Part shown: positions 1-10,081 of the stretch, piece by piece | How positions within the stretch are numbered: position 1 is the first letter of the stretch | Layout: every line of letters starts with the position of its first letter | Assembly: GCA_032718475.1 (NCBI GenBank) | Contig: JAUCBJ010000576.1 | Span: 1 to 64,000 of the forward strand | Source: Nemertoderma westbladi | Lineage: Eukaryota > Xenacoelomorpha > Nemertodermatida > Nemertodermatidae | Direction of reading: 5' to 3' | DNA length: 64,000 bases | Notes under the pieces: generated by a model | Database searches by the model: none | The model's input: only the letters and a program-made list of their open reading frames with translations | Told to the model about the DNA's origin: nothing | Position numbers and translations under genes: made by a program

Positions 1-310
1 GTGGATGCACCAGGGACCCACCAGAATAACACTCCCAACAACATAAAGCTCAGTCGACGAAGTCATGTGGGATGGGGTTACGCAACATTCTGGGATCTAC
101 AGCTGGACTCGTTACACCGCCTACGCCCCAAAATCCACGCAACGGTCCCACCAGAATAACGCGACTGAGAAACATAAAACCCTCTATCGTCGAAGTCACG
201 TGGATGCACCATGGACCCACCAGAATAACGGGATAGAGGGGGTGTTGCGCGGCAATCCGGGATCTACAGCTGGACTCGTTACACCGCCTACGCCCCGAAC
301 TGCGCACGCA
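1..310. repeat. Two diverged direct repeat copies
   Basis: The opening block is repeated once. The segment beginning GTGGATGCACCAGGGACCCA at base 1 recurs at about base 200, and the segment GGGATCTACAGCTGGACTCG at about 92 recurs at about 259, so the copies differ by an indel of about 30 bp. A CCACCAGAATAAC element also occurs a third time near 149. Bases 310-592 hold no gene that I can see. The stretch lies 3' of the minus-strand BEL ORF and could belong to its 3' untranslated region or LTR, but I found no matching copy on the other side of that ORF. Confidence 0.75.
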
Positions 311-592
311 ACGGACAACATAACATACTGCAATGAATACAATGAATTCCACTTCAAATCTTTTCCATTTCCAATAATCCAATATCGTAGGTCCTGATGA
401 CCAAAATCAGGGTAAACAATGCATAAACGACCCTGCGTCAGCCGAAACATCTGCAGGGTGATGCTGGACTCCACATAACACACGAGGAAACACAAATACC
501 ATTGCGTGGTTACAGTTGGTTTAAAGGGGGGTCCATAATTCGTTGTCGATAAATCACAGTTTATAAGAGTTTGTCAACATGATGAGAAGGGT

Positions 593-3500
593 TTAAACAC
601 ATTTGTCATTGTCACCGATGTCTGCAGCAGGATCCGTAGTAGGGAACTTATCACCTCTTGTAGAATCACCACTGTCATTGCCTTCAAGAAGGCACAGCTT
701 CTGGATGGGGCGTTGGTAGTGGCCCGCTTTCGTTCGTATCGTCACAGTCCTCGCAAGTCCGTCTTTGCTTGGGTGTATGGTCACGACCCGCGCCACAGGC
801 CAGTGAACGCGGTCTTTGAGATCTTCTTTAACTAGTACCATGTCGCCAACTGCGACATTCCGGTAGGTGTTGTTCCATTTCCTCCTGGTCCGGAGGGTTA
901 TGAGGTACTCCTGGGCCCAAATTCTCCACCAATGCGCTGCCAACGCTTGGGCCTTTTTCCAGTTTGTATGTTTCGCGATCTCGTTGGGATCCGGGAACAT
1001 GGTTTCCGGGAGAACGTGGGTTTTGGGTCTCCCCAGTAGGTGGTTAGGAGTGAGGGACTCAACTGAGGCGTTCGCCATCCGGGTATTACGGCAGATTAGT
1101 CCGTGCTCTCCCGTTAATGGTGTCAATGTTATCAACGTCATTATTATCATCAACAATCTTATTAGCCACCAAATCATGGGCACGCGCCAATGTCCGTCTT
1201 TGAACGTGGCCTGATCAAAAATGTTGGTACAATATTGATCTTCCTCGGACGGATTCTCGTCCTTCTCGGCAAACTCTCGGGTCTCCACATTAAAGCATCC
1301 GGTCATCTCCCGCTGGGTTCTCTCGGTTTCCAGAAACAAATCCTCGTCAAGATCCGAAGCTGAGCAATAACCCACAGAGGTTACATTCTCTTTAATCTGA
1401 CATTTAGGAAGGTAGGTATAGGTGTCCGTAGTTTCCTCCTTAATGCCGCAGAGTGTCCATCCCATTATTGTTCGTTCAGCATAAAATCCGTCATCCTGGT
1501 TTATAGATCGAGCGATATCTCCGGTGGGGATGTGTAGTTCCGGTGTATCAAGTCCGATCAGTAGGGTGATACGGTTCACGTCCAACTGCGGACACCTCAG
1601 ATCTACATCGTCTCGGTCCAATTGTATGAGGGGGGCGTACTCGGCTGATTGTCGGAACCGCACCCGGAGGTCTGTGTGTACCAAGGCGTTCTTGATGGTT
1701 AACTTAGCCGTTTCGTAGCCCTTCATCACTCCTTCCATCTGGAGTTGCACCTCCCCGGACTCTACCTCTCTGTTATCGGTGATGGTTTGTATGGGCCGTT
1801 TACAAGGTTCATATTCTAGGCCGAGTTGCTCGAGGAAATCCCGGTCGATGATGGTTCCGTCAGACCCGTTATCGAGGAACGCGAGTGTCGTCAAAGATTT
1901 GCCGACTCCTTGGATCCTTACTGGGATTACCTTTGCGAAAACCATGTAGCGGCGATTTATAAGATTAATCGTGGCCGAAATATTGGTTACTTGTGGTGTA
2001 TCGGTGGAGATCTTAAACGGGTTGGTTTCTCTCCGTTGGGTTGTCCGGGTTCCTTTGAAGATGTGGTTTGTTTCTCCTCTTCGCCTGGCTTCGATCCGAA
2101 AGGGGAGGGTAGTAAAATCGAAGTTCGCGGGGATGTGGAGGAGCGTGTGATGGCGTTGGTCGTTACAGACAGTACAGCATGATCTTTGGTCGCACTCCCG
2201 AACATAGTGACCTGTTCCAAGACACCGGAAGCATCCTCGGTGTTTCATTATCGCCTCGAAGCGTGGGACGAGTTCGGCGAACTGAAACTTTCTGCAGAAT
2301 TCCACTTTGTGTTTCTCCCCACAGAAGAGACATATAGGGGAGGCTGTGGTGCCTTCCCTTTCGGGTGCCCAATTCGCTAGGTAGCATGCCCATTCTTCTG
2401 CTAAGGTCGGTTCCTCGTAATCCTCGTCATCCGAGTCCTCAGCCATACTGATGGCCATCGCACTCACAGGAGTAGGGCGGAATCTTGGGTTTGGAGTGGG
2501 TGCCCTGCTCTGGTAATTGCTCTCCATTGCGTCCAACTTGGCGAGACTTTGTTTCGAGAACATCGAGTCATTCATGGCTTCGGAGATATCGTCCAGGAAT
2601 GCCGACATTTCGAGGAAGCTGGGATCTTGATCTGGATGTCTGCGCCGGAGATCTACGCATTTATAGGCCCACTTACTTTGCAGCCATCCGGGGAACTTCC
2701 GGGCGATCTGTCGGAGGTTTAGAATGTTGTTCACCTGGTCCTCCTTATTTAAGGGTTTCAGAGTATAATAGGCATCTTTCATAGAGTCGGAGAATTCCTG
2801 TATGTTCTGTGGGTCCCCTAGTGATCCCGCATCCTGTATCAGTCTCTCTAGAGTTTTATTAATTATAGTTCCGGTATTTCCGTATCTTTTGTCTAGAGTT
2901 TTCCATGCGTCATAGTATGCCTCATGAGAACCTCCTTCAAAACATGCAACAATTCTGCGTGGTTTGTCACCCAGGTATTGCGATAAATATACCAATTTCT
3001 GTGCGTCGGCTATGTCCGTTGATCCAATCTGCGCAAAGAACCGTTTCTTGAATCTGAGGTAATCGACGGGATCTCCTTCGAAGGTGCGAATCTCCATCTT
3101 CGGCATGGCAAGGCGGTTCTCCAACGCCCGGATGATGCTGACGTCGTCTGAACTGGAGTGACTCGGAGGGTTATAGTTATTGGCACTCACTCCCATACTT
3201 GATGGATCAATGATAGGCGGAGTTTTAATAATGACGCGGCTGCGAGTTTGTGGTGTTGATGTAAATGGGTTGTTTGATCGGGGAGTGGCGTCCCGTTCCG
3301 AGTCCTTTTCAGGCTCGTACTTGGGTACACTCGCTGTCGTGGTGTTGGATGGGAAATAGGGTTCCTCATTCTTTAACGTAGCCGGTGGGGGATGGAACAC
3401 CGGGGCTTGTGCCGATAGCGTAGACTGTTTGGTAGGCGGGATCTCGAGTTTCGGAGGTTTCGTCGCTGTTGGTGTAAATGACTTTTCTAACTCCGGTATC

Positions 3501-4489
3501 GGAATTGGTTCATATTCCTGATCTATATCCCTTTCCCAGTCCTCGTAGAGTTGAATATCTCGTTCTATAAGTGCGGCCTCGTATTCCGCCAGTTTCGCAA
3601 TATCTGCATTCTTTTTGTGAGTGAGAATCGCTTGGGCCTCGGCGTGTTGTTTACGCATTTCTGCTTCCCATTTACGTTGTTCGATCTCTTGTTTGGCCTC
3701 TCGTTCATGTTGTTCGATCTCTCGTTTGGCCTCTCGTTCACGTTGTTCGATCTCTCGTTGGGCCTCTTGTTCACGCTGTTCGATCTCCTGTCTGACCTCC
3801 TGTCTGCGTTGTTCGACCCGTCGTTCGACCTCTTGTTCGGCCTCTCGCTTTTGTGTTTCGGCGGCTAATACATCTTGCTCGGCTTGCAGTTGAATATACT
3901 CATCTTCCATCCGAGCTTTGAGGGCTAATGCCTTCCGTTCTCGCAGTTGGTCTCGGAGTGGCTGACCCCCTTGAGAGCTATGCGCTGAGCCGGATCTCTC
4001 GCTCCTAGCGCTGGAGTGCTGATTTCTAGCGGACCCCGTTCTTTTTCGATGTACTGCCGTCCTGATGCTGGAGGATCGTACTGATTCCGCGTCTGTTCTT
4101 TCAGCCCTCTTGTAGTACTGTTCCTCATAGCCTCTCACAAGGCTGAGGGTCCTCCGGTGTTGTTTGCGGAACCCATCTAGATGTACAACGTGTTCTTCCA
4201 ACTTGGGGTAGTTTTCCTGATCGGTGGAGGGAACGAGATCTTGGTACGCCTGTATCATTCTTTCGTACCGCTGTAGGATATTTCGGATACTTTGAAGCTG
4301 AGTTTGTACCTCATTGAGGGGGGTTTTGACTCCCTTGAGTTGTTTCTCCATCCGTTGATACGCTCGGGTTACTCCGCCTTTAAGGGCCCCTAACCGACGG
4401 GTCATGTTCTTGACGTTTGGTACCTCGTCGGTTTCCGAGTCTGTGTGGTGATCCATCTCGTCGGTATCGGATACGTTATTTGTTGTCAT
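593..4489 (-). CDS. BEL/Pao gag-protease fused to integrase C-terminus; reverse transcriptase deleted
   Basis: A single open frame of 1298 residues from a BEL/Pao retrotransposon. In order: an acidic N-terminus; a long coiled coil with EIEQRERE-type repeats (about 210-290); a gag region of the DUF1759 type (about 460-640); knuckles CLFCGEKHKVEFC (about 717) and CFRCLGTGHYVREC (about 751); a protease with LDNGSDG (about 868) and a closing GW-x-L-x-G motif (about 1010). The protein reaches the very start of the RT domain (KDGHWRVP, about 1100). It then passes through about 20 hydrophobic residues straight into the integrase C-terminal region (SLTPNHLL, then a DUF5641-like tail). The RT palm, RNase H and integrase catalytic core are missing, roughly 3.5 kb compared with the intact BEL element in this window. 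The fusion is in frame, so this is a non-autonomous deletion derivative. The start is an ATG with A at -3. Confidence 0.88.
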   Translation of the reverse strand: MTTNNVSDTDEMDHHTDSETDEVPNVKNMTRRLGALKGGVTRAYQRMEKQLKGVKTPLNEVQTQLQSIRNILQRYERMIQAYQDLVPSTDQENYPKLEEHVVHLDGFRKQHRRTLSLVRGYEEQYYKRAERTDAESVRSSSIRTAVHRKRTGSARNQHSSARSERSGSAHSSQGGQPLRDQLRERKALALKARMEDEYIQLQAEQDVLAAETQKREAEQEVERRVEQRRQEVRQEIEQREQEAQREIEQREREAKREIEQHEREAKQEIEQRKWEAEMRKQHAEAQAILTHKKNADIAKLAEYEAALIERDIQLYEDWERDIDQEYEPIPIPELEKSFTPTATKPPKLEIPPTKQSTLSAQAPVFHPPPATLKNEEPYFPSNTTTASVPKYEPEKDSERDATPRSNNPFTSTPQTRSRVIIKTPPIIDPSSMGVSANNYNPPSHSSSDDVSIIRALENRLAMPKMEIRTFEGDPVDYLRFKKRFFAQIGSTDIADAQKLVYLSQYLGDKPRRIVACFEGGSHEAYYDAWKTLDKRYGNTGTIINKTLERLIQDAGSLGDPQNIQEFSDSMKDAYYTLKPLNKEDQVNNILNLRQIARKFPGWLQSKWAYKCVDLRRRHPDQDPSFLEMSAFLDDISEAMNDSMFSKQSLAKLDAMESNYQSRAPTPNPRFRPTPVSAMAISMAEDSDDEDYEEPTLAEEWACYLANWAPEREGTTASPICLFCGEKHKVEFCRKFQFAELVPRFEAIMKHRGCFRCLGTGHYVRECDQRSCCTVCNDQRHHTLLHIPANFDFTTLPFRIEARRRGETNHIFKGTRTTQRRETNPFKISTDTPQVTNISATINLINRRYMVFAKVIPVRIQGVGKSLTTLAFLDNGSDGTIIDRDFLEQLGLEYEPCKRPIQTITDNREVESGEVQLQMEGVMKGYETAKLTIKNALVHTDLRVRFRQSAEYAPLIQLDRDDVDLRCPQLDVNRITLLIGLDTPELHIPTGDIARSINQDDGFYAERTIMGWTLCGIKEETTDTYTYLPKCQIKENVTSVGYCSASDLDEDLFLETERTQREMTGCFNVETREFAEKDENPSEEDQYCTNIFDQATFKDGHWRVPMIWWLIRLLMIIMTLITLTPLTGEHGLICRNTRMANASVESLTPNHLLGRPKTHVLPETMFPDPNEIAKHTNWKKAQALAAHWWRIWAQEYLITLRTRRKWNNTYRNVAVGDMVLVKEDLKDRVHWPVARVVTIHPSKDGLARTVTIRTKAGHYQRPIQKLCLLEGNDSGDSTRGDKFPTTDPAADIGDNDKCV

Positions 4490-4677
4490 TGTAACGCCTC
4501 GTCGATGGCTAGATACGCGATGTCGTAAAACAGTTCCTCGTAGGTATTATATTCAGCTTGGACCACCCGAACAGTAATCCTGAATCGTCCAACGTTCGTT
4601 CCTTGCACCTCAACTTCGACGTGCCAGATTCCTGGCTCAACTTGAATTATATCAATGGGTGTGATCGATACTTCCAT
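4486..4677 (-). CDS. 63-aa ORF overlapping the BEL gag start by ATGA
   Basis: This short ORF starts at a real ATG in good context (purine at -3, G at +4). Its TGA stop overlaps the ATG of the following 1298-residue ORF in the sequence ATGA, a 4-base overlap. The product is rich in alternating hydrophobic residues (IWHVEVEVQGTNVGRFRITV), which suggests a small beta-strand protein, and it ends in an acidic helix-like tail. I recognise no family. The tight stop-start overlap is the arrangement used for termination-coupled reinitiation in some retroelements and viruses, so it may set gag translation. Chance is possible because the frame is only 63 codons long. Confidence 0.45.
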   Translation of the reverse strand: MEVSITPIDIIQVEPGIWHVEVEVQGTNVGRFRITVRVVQAEYNTYEELFYDIAYLAIDEALQ

Positions 4678-4871
4678 TCCCTGTTAACAACTCTCCAAAT
4701 ATGTGATCTGCCAACTACGAGTTGGTTAGATCGAGTTTGCTGATTAATTAAACCACGACTTTGTCTCAACTCAAATACCAGAGTTTCCTCGTAGTGGGTG
4801 CTGGCAAGCACGTAGAGAGTTTTTGAAGAGTATTGAAGGATTCTCAACTTCCACCAGTTGAAGTTGACCGT

Positions 4872-4980
4872 AATTATTCTTAATTTTGACACCGTGTCAA
4901 AATTAACCGCATTAATTATTCTTAATTTTGACACCCTGTCAAAATTAACCACGTGAATTATTCTTAATTTTGTTGCCGTT
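4872..4980. repeat. 42-bp tandem repeat containing near-perfect palindromes
   Basis: Two full copies and a partial third copy of a 42-bp unit start at 4872, 4914 and 4956. Each full unit contains an inverted repeat; in the first it is the perfect palindrome TTTTGACACCGTGTCAAAA, and in the second CG is replaced by CC. The block sits 5' of the minus-strand BEL ORFs, where leader or LTR sequence would be expected. It could form cruciforms or bind a dimeric factor. Confidence 0.85.
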
Positions 4981-5382
4981 ATCCCTACACCAGGGGGAAA
5001 AACGCCGATGCTGGAGACGTGACTTAACAGACCACCGAGCCCCGGCCAGTCACCGGATATTGATTGTGGGGAGGGAATATTTTCTGAGATGCAAGTTTGC
5101 GGTTGATAAAAAGCTGCATTAGTTGGATATACTCTTTAATGTAACTTCCTATAGTTGAAACCTGTTCAACATCATTGAAACCTGATTAAGAATAATTTTG
5201 GGCTTCCCCAAATCAATATACACCAAATATTCACAATAATTATACACGATAATATAAATCCCTACGGTATATTATTTAATTACCCACTGTTCGCTCAGAA
5301 TTTTAGCCTACCTAATGTTCCCCAGATTTTCCCTCGGTCCCAGTCTTAGTGCCGTAGTGTCGGTGTCGGTCGACCCTGTCGC
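4981..5382. other. Non-coding stretch, no gene seen
   Basis: AT-rich sequence between the palindromic repeats and the 5.4-kb tandem array. I see no coding frame, LTR pair or RNA gene here. Confidence 0.5.
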
Positions 5383-6250
5383 GTGTCCGTTCCACCCCTC
5401 ATGAACCCCGAAGGGAACGATCATCGAGAACCAGCACGGCTTGGCTAAGGGTCGGTCCAGTCGGTAGACTCTGTCGCGTATCCGTACCACCCCTCTCGAA
5501 CCCCGAAGGGTTCGGTCATCGAGAACCAGAACGGCTTGGCTAGGGGTCCGTGGTTCGTCACAGAAACCCAACCACCTAGGCTTTTCGAGTCCCTTTCAGG
5601 CTCGTAGTCGCTTCGGCAGCCGAGAAACTGCTCCGAACAGTCGGTAGGCCAGTAGAGTCTAGTCGAGTCTAGTCCTTTGTCTTTCGACCCCATCGCGTGT
5701 CCGTTCCACCCCTCACGAACCCCGAAGGGAACGATCATCGAGAACCAGTACGGCTTGGCTAAGGGGTCTGTCGTCGGTTCCCGTCGCAAATCCCAGTACA
5801 AGCAGTCAGCGTTCCGAGTTCTTTTCAGTCTCGTAGTAGCTGCCGTTGACCAGAGACCGCTAAGGGCAGTTCTCGTCAAACCCGTCCTGTGGCCAGCCCT
5901 TTCGCATGTCCGTCCCACCCCTCACGAACCCCGAAGGGATCGGTCATCGAGAACCAGTACGGCTTAGGTCAGGGGGCAGTCGTTAGTTGACCACCCGTTC
6001 GCGTGTCCGCTCCACCCCTCACGAACCCCGGGGTTCGATCATCGAGAACCAGAACGGCTTGGCTACTAAGGGGCCGTCGGTGCCCGTCGCAAATCCCTGA
6101 CACAAGCAGTCAGCGGTCCGAGTTCTTTTCAGTCTCGTAATGGCTGCTGTTGGCCAGGGACCGCTAAGGGCAGTCCTTGTCCTTTAGGCCTGGCGCATTA
6201 CCAAATCCACCCCTACAGGCAGCAGGAAGTTGGCCAGGGCCTAATAGTAC
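5383..6250. repeat. Complex tandem array with about 70-bp core
   Basis: A core of about 70 bp recurs five times, beginning near 5383, 5475, 5694, 5901 and 5998. It carries GTCCGTTCCACCCCTCACGA, then CCCCGAAGGG and ATCATCGAGAACCAG. A second unit of about 100 bp, containing CAAGCAGTCAGCG and TTCTTTTCAGTCTCGTA, appears at about 5795 and 6100, so a higher-order repeat of roughly 300 bp is present. Short open frames here are by-products of the repetition. The array lies just upstream of the Gypsy pol and could be its leader, but nothing proves this. Confidence 0.85.
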
Positions 6251-6425
6251 TCAGGCTAACCTGAATACTGCTTGCATTTTCCATCCCCCCTGGCCCTTAT
6301 AACTATGAAATTATTCCCGTACCCTGTAAGTTGCCCCAAAGTTCGCCCATAAATCGCCCCCAGTTTATTGAATGTGCCCATGGTCCCGCACCCAGTAGTA
6401 ATATCGGAATAATCAATTTTAATAA

Positions 6426-9400
6426 AATACAAAAATATTCAACTCGCGTTATGGAAAGTTGAAATACCGCGAACACAACACGATTTTCCTTTCCCTCAAT
6501 GCCTGTATCGGACTCAACATTGTCCACCCCGATTTCCCCATACCACTACATCAAGTAGCCTCTATCGACGGAGAGGCACGCCTTAGGGTTAGTCGCGAGA
6601 TCAACACTCTACAGGACGATAACATAGAGGACGTCGCGACCTCACACCAAACTAGTGCAGTGGAAACATATCACAGCCGGGAGAAAGAATCAATAATACA
6701 GGAATATCATGACGTTTTCGATTGCAAGGGGCCCCTTAAAATTATGGTAGGCCCCCCCATGAAAATCGAACTCAAAGATGGAGCAACACCATTCTGCCTA
6801 AATGCGCCACGTGCCATTCCCATCCCGTATCGTGAGAAAGCAAGACTGGAGATTGAGGAAATGCTAAAAAAGGGCATAATCGAGCGTATCGGGGATAGAC
6901 CCGTGGCGTGGAGCCACCCTATTGTGGTTTGCGGTAAACCAGGGCGCCCAGGGGATATCCGAATGACAGTAGACCTGACCAAACTATACAGTCAGGTCAA
7001 GCGGACCATCCACACCGCACCGCCACCCCACAATCTTGTATTTGACAGATCCCCTGGAGCGAAAATTTTCAGTGTCCTAGATGCAAAATCAGGATACTGG
7101 CAGGTCGCACTTGATGAAGAGTCGCGCGATTTTACGACTTTCATTACGCCTTGGGGCCGATACCGCTATTGCCGGGCTCCCATGGGCTTCATCAGCTCCG
7201 GCGATAGCTACAACTACCGTGGAGATCTCGCACTCAATGGGCTGGACCGAGTTAAAAAGATAGTCGATGATGTTCTCGTGGAAGATACCGACATCGACAC
7301 CCACCGCACACACATCCGGGAGGTTCTAAACCGTTGTCGTGACAACGGTATCACCTTAAATCCAAATAAATTCCAGTATGCCCAATCGAGCGTTCGCTTC
7401 GCCGGATACATACTCAGTGGCGAGGGAGTAGCAGCAGACCCAAATAAAGTCCGCGCTATCGGGGAATACCCCACGCCGCAGAATATCACCGACCTTAGAA
7501 GCTTCATGGGGTTGGTGAACCAGTTGGGTTATTTTTTGAGTGGGATCTCAACCACTGCATCTCCCCTGCGCGACCTACTACGAGCTCGCAACACTTTTAT
7601 ATGGACTCCAAACCACGAGGATGCCTTCAACGCGACCAAGGCGGCGCTCGTGAGCCCTCCAATTCTAGCACCGTTCGACGCCAGCCTTACAACGCGTCTT
7701 GAAACGGATGCGAGTCGCCTCCATGGGCTGGGATACGACTTACTCCAGCAACACGGCGAGGATTGGAGACTTGTGGCTTGCGGAAGCCGTTTCCTCACGG
7801 ACCCGGAGAGCCGTTACGCCACCATTGAATTGGAATGTATCGCAATTAAATATGCGATAACAAAGTGTCGCATTTACTTGGCCGGTCTGCCGACATTTTC
7901 CGTGGTCACGGACCACCGGCCACTATTAGCGATTTTTAACTCTTATAACCTGGACCAGGTTGAAAATAAAAAAATACAGAAACTGAAAGCAGACTTACAG
8001 TCAACCTACCAGTTCACCCTTGCCTGGCAGAAGGGCAAGCGCCACCGGATTGCTGACGCACTCAGCCGGGCACCCCTTGATCCCGCACCGGGTGACCCAG
8101 ACGAAGAGACGCCTTTACTCATAGCGGAGATTTCAGAGACACTCTGTTTCGAAGAACAGGACTGTCCCACGGCGGCCAAAGATATACACGCCAATCCACC
8201 CGCGCCGGACTCGCGCGATGAACTCATCGAGGAGTTGCGACTCGCCGCGCGAATAGACCCGGACTACATTAAACTGGTGGAGTGTGTGAGAGCAGGAGAC
8301 CTCACCACCCTTACGTCGATATCCGCGCTAACCCCGTACCGATCCATCATCGACCAGTTATCCATTTATTTCGACTTGGTTTTATACGGTGACAGGCTGG
8401 TCGTACCAGCCGCCTGCCGCGATGACACCCTTCGTCGCCTACACGCACCCCACTTGGGCGTCACTCGGACTAAACAACGGGCGCGCAGCACAGTATACTG
8501 GCCGGGTATTAACGGCGACATCGAACGAGTTGTTGAACAGTGCGATGCGTGCCAGGGTCTACTCCCTAGTCTACCTAAAGAGACCCTGATGGCAGACCCC
8601 ATCCCTACGCGTCCATTCGAATCCGCATCCTCAGATTTATTTACCCTAGCGGGTAAACATTTCCTCGTATACGCGGACAGGTTATCCGGTTACCCACTAG
8701 TAACCGAATGGCGTAACGATCCGTCGGCACAGCAGTGTGTTAACACACTACGGCAATATTTCGTGGACCTTGGAGTCCCAAACATCTTACGCACGGATGG
8801 TGGCCCACAATACGCCGCCGAGGTATCCCAGAAATTCCTTAAAGAATGGGGTGTACGCTGGGAGCCAAGCACCCCACATTTCCCAAGCAGTAATGGCCAT
8901 GCGGAGGCCAGTGTAAAGCAAATAAAAATGCTGCTGAGAAAGGTGCGGATCCCAGACGTGCGCTCCGAGGAGTTTCAGCGAGGGCTACTCGAGCTCCGGA
9001 ACACGCCTCGTTCTAACGGGCGATCCCCAAACGAGACCGTTTTCGGACGTCGCTTGCGGGCTACACTCCCCGCTCACCACTCCCACTACAAACAGCAGTG
9101 GCAGTCAGCAGCAGATGCTGCAGACCAACGCGCAGCGACCCAGCGTAGCACCGCCATAGCGCGTTACAACCACACCGCACATGATCTCCCACCTATCAAA
9201 GTTGGGGAGGCTGTACGAGTACAAGACTCCAAATCAAAGCAATGGACCCATATAGGCGTCGTTGTTGAGGCTGGCCGACGACGTGATTACAGAGTGAAGC
9301 TAGAATCGGGCCGAATCTGGTGGCGAAACCGCCGTTTCCTACGCCACCACCATTCCCAACCGCCAGGAGGTGCTCCCGAACCACCTGCGGCGAAGAAACC

Positions 9401-9500
9401 TAAGGTCGAACCTAAACCGGCTACCCGCGCTGCTTACCCCATGCGTCCGAGCACACTAGCCCAGCGCAGGGTGCACTGGGACCTTCCCGATCGAAACTGA
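6426..9500 (+). CDS. Gypsy-type (Metaviridae) pol: RT, RNase H, integrase
   Basis: The frame is open from 6426 with no in-frame ATG before the RT domain; the usual ORF call begins at TTG 6459. Numbering from 6459 (1013 residues): RT about 60-320, with FSVLDAKSGYWQV and catalytic IVDDVLV (about 269), a YxDD variant keeping both aspartates; RNase H about 400-520 (LETDAS, TIELECIAI, VTDHRPL, ADALSR); integrase HHCC finger at about 659-700 (LHAPHLG through CDACQ); and a D, D, E core at SSDLF (about 724), TDGGPQ (about 779) and NGHAEAS (about 815), then a basic tail. Gag and protease are absent upstream, so the copy is 5' truncated or relied on fusion to an upstream ORF. Within the pol region I see no stop or frameshift. 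Confidence 0.9.
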   Translation, partial: NTKIFNSRYGKLKYREHNTIFLSLNACIGLNIVHPDFPIPLHQVASIDGEARLRVSREINTLQDDNIEDVATSHQTSAVETYHSREKESIIQEYHDVFDCKGPLKIMVGPPMKIELKDGATPFCLNAPRAIPIPYREKARLEIEEMLKKGIIERIGDRPVAWSHPIVVCGKPGRPGDIRMTVDLTKLYSQVKRTIHTAPPPHNLVFDRSPGAKIFSVLDAKSGYWQVALDEESRDFTTFITPWGRYRYCRAPMGFISSGDSYNYRGDLALNGLDRVKKIVDDVLVEDTDIDTHRTHIREVLNRCRDNGITLNPNKFQYAQSSVRFAGYILSGEGVAADPNKVRAIGEYPTPQNITDLRSFMGLVNQLGYFLSGISTTASPLRDLLRARNTFIWTPNHEDAFNATKAALVSPPILAPFDASLTTRLETDASRLHGLGYDLLQQHGEDWRLVACGSRFLTDPESRYATIELECIAIKYAITKCRIYLAGLPTFSVVTDHRPLLAIFNSYNLDQVENKKIQKLKADLQSTYQFTLAWQKGKRHRIADALSRAPLDPAPGDPDEETPLLIAEISETLCFEEQDCPTAAKDIHANPPAPDSRDELIEELRLAARIDPDYIKLVECVRAGDLTTLTSISALTPYRSIIDQLSIYFDLVLYGDRLVVPAACRDDTLRRLHAPHLGVTRTKQRARSTVYWPGINGDIERVVEQCDACQGLLPSLPKETLMADPIPTRPFESASSDLFTLAGKHFLVYADRLSGYPLVTEWRNDPSAQQCVNTLRQYFVDLGVPNILRTDGGPQYAAEVSQKFLKEWGVRWEPSTPHFPSSNGHAEASVKQIKMLLRKVRIPDVRSEEFQRGLLELRNTPRSNGRSPNETVFGRRLRATLPAHHSHYKQQWQSAADAADQRAATQRSTAIARYNHTAHDLPPIKVGEAVRVQDSKSKQWTHIGVVVEAGRRRDYRVKLESGRIWWRNRRFLRHHHSQPPGGAPEPPAAKKPKVEPKPATRAAYPMRPSTLAQRRVHWDLPDRN

Positions 9501-9516
9501 AAGTAATTTCGATCGC

Positions 9517-9800
9517 AGAGGAAAGGGGGATGGAGTATCCCGGACATTATCTACCACCATTACTTATTATATTATAATTGGTGTTAATCGGTGTATTGGT
9601 GTTGGGTTGTTATTTTATATGATATAACCTACGCGTAGCTACTATAACAATCTACGTGTAGCTGCTAGAATACCTATATAGGGTACTGACTCTTGTACAT
9701 TAAAACATTGCTGCATGGTGCAGTTGTGCCCTATACAGCCATAACAGTACTGCAGCATACAGCTGCAGTACCGGTATGCTTTACCAATATTACATTATTA
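9517..9800 (+). repeat. Polypurine tract and probable start of the Gypsy 3' LTR
   Basis: Seventeen bases after the pol stop lies the purine run AGAGGAAAGGGGGA (9517-9530), followed at once by TGGAGTATCCCGG. A polypurine tract abutting a TG-starting LTR is the standard 3' junction of Gypsy elements. No 5' copy of TGGAGTATCCC was found upstream of pol, which fits a 5'-truncated element. The right end of the LTR is uncertain; a CA end near 9810 is possible. Palindromic CTGCAG/GTACTGC stretches occur around 9690-9775. Confidence 0.6.
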
Positions 9801-9838
9801 CAATCTACACACTGGCGTTCTTTTTACTCTTAATATTA

Positions 9839-10081
9839 TTATGTAAAGTTAAGAACGATACACTTACAGTAGGGATGGATAGCTCTGGTGAGTGATGCTA
9901 ATTTCTCTAAATAAATCATATAGATATAAAGCTTAATTAAAGAAATGTGTGAAAGAACCCCTCCTTGTCGGACACCACATTTGAGTTGGATAGGATCTTT
10001 ACTCACCCAGCAGAAGCCAGGTTCAGATTGTACCTCTAAAGTGTCTTGCTTAGAATGAAAAAATACAGGCACTGTATCCAT
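9839..10081 (-). pseudogene. LINE reverse transcriptase fragment
   Basis: The minus strand encodes KCGVRQGGVLS followed by a decayed LYIY stretch. This matches the conserved block of non-LTR reverse transcriptases that reads roughly GVRQGGVLSP-x-LF and lies just N-terminal to the catalytic aspartates. No catalytic box or other domain remains. The fragment differs from the LINE family at 60.7-62.4 kb. Confidence 0.65.

Noticed and set aside
6459-6461. TTG as true start of Gypsy pol
   Set aside because: The frame is open upstream without an ATG; the start is only an ORF-caller choice. Pol is truncated or was expressed as a fusion.
9811-9830. CTGGCG after a possible LTR end as a Gypsy primer-binding site
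   Set aside because: It lies on the 3' side of the element, where no primer-binding site is expected, and is too short to trust.
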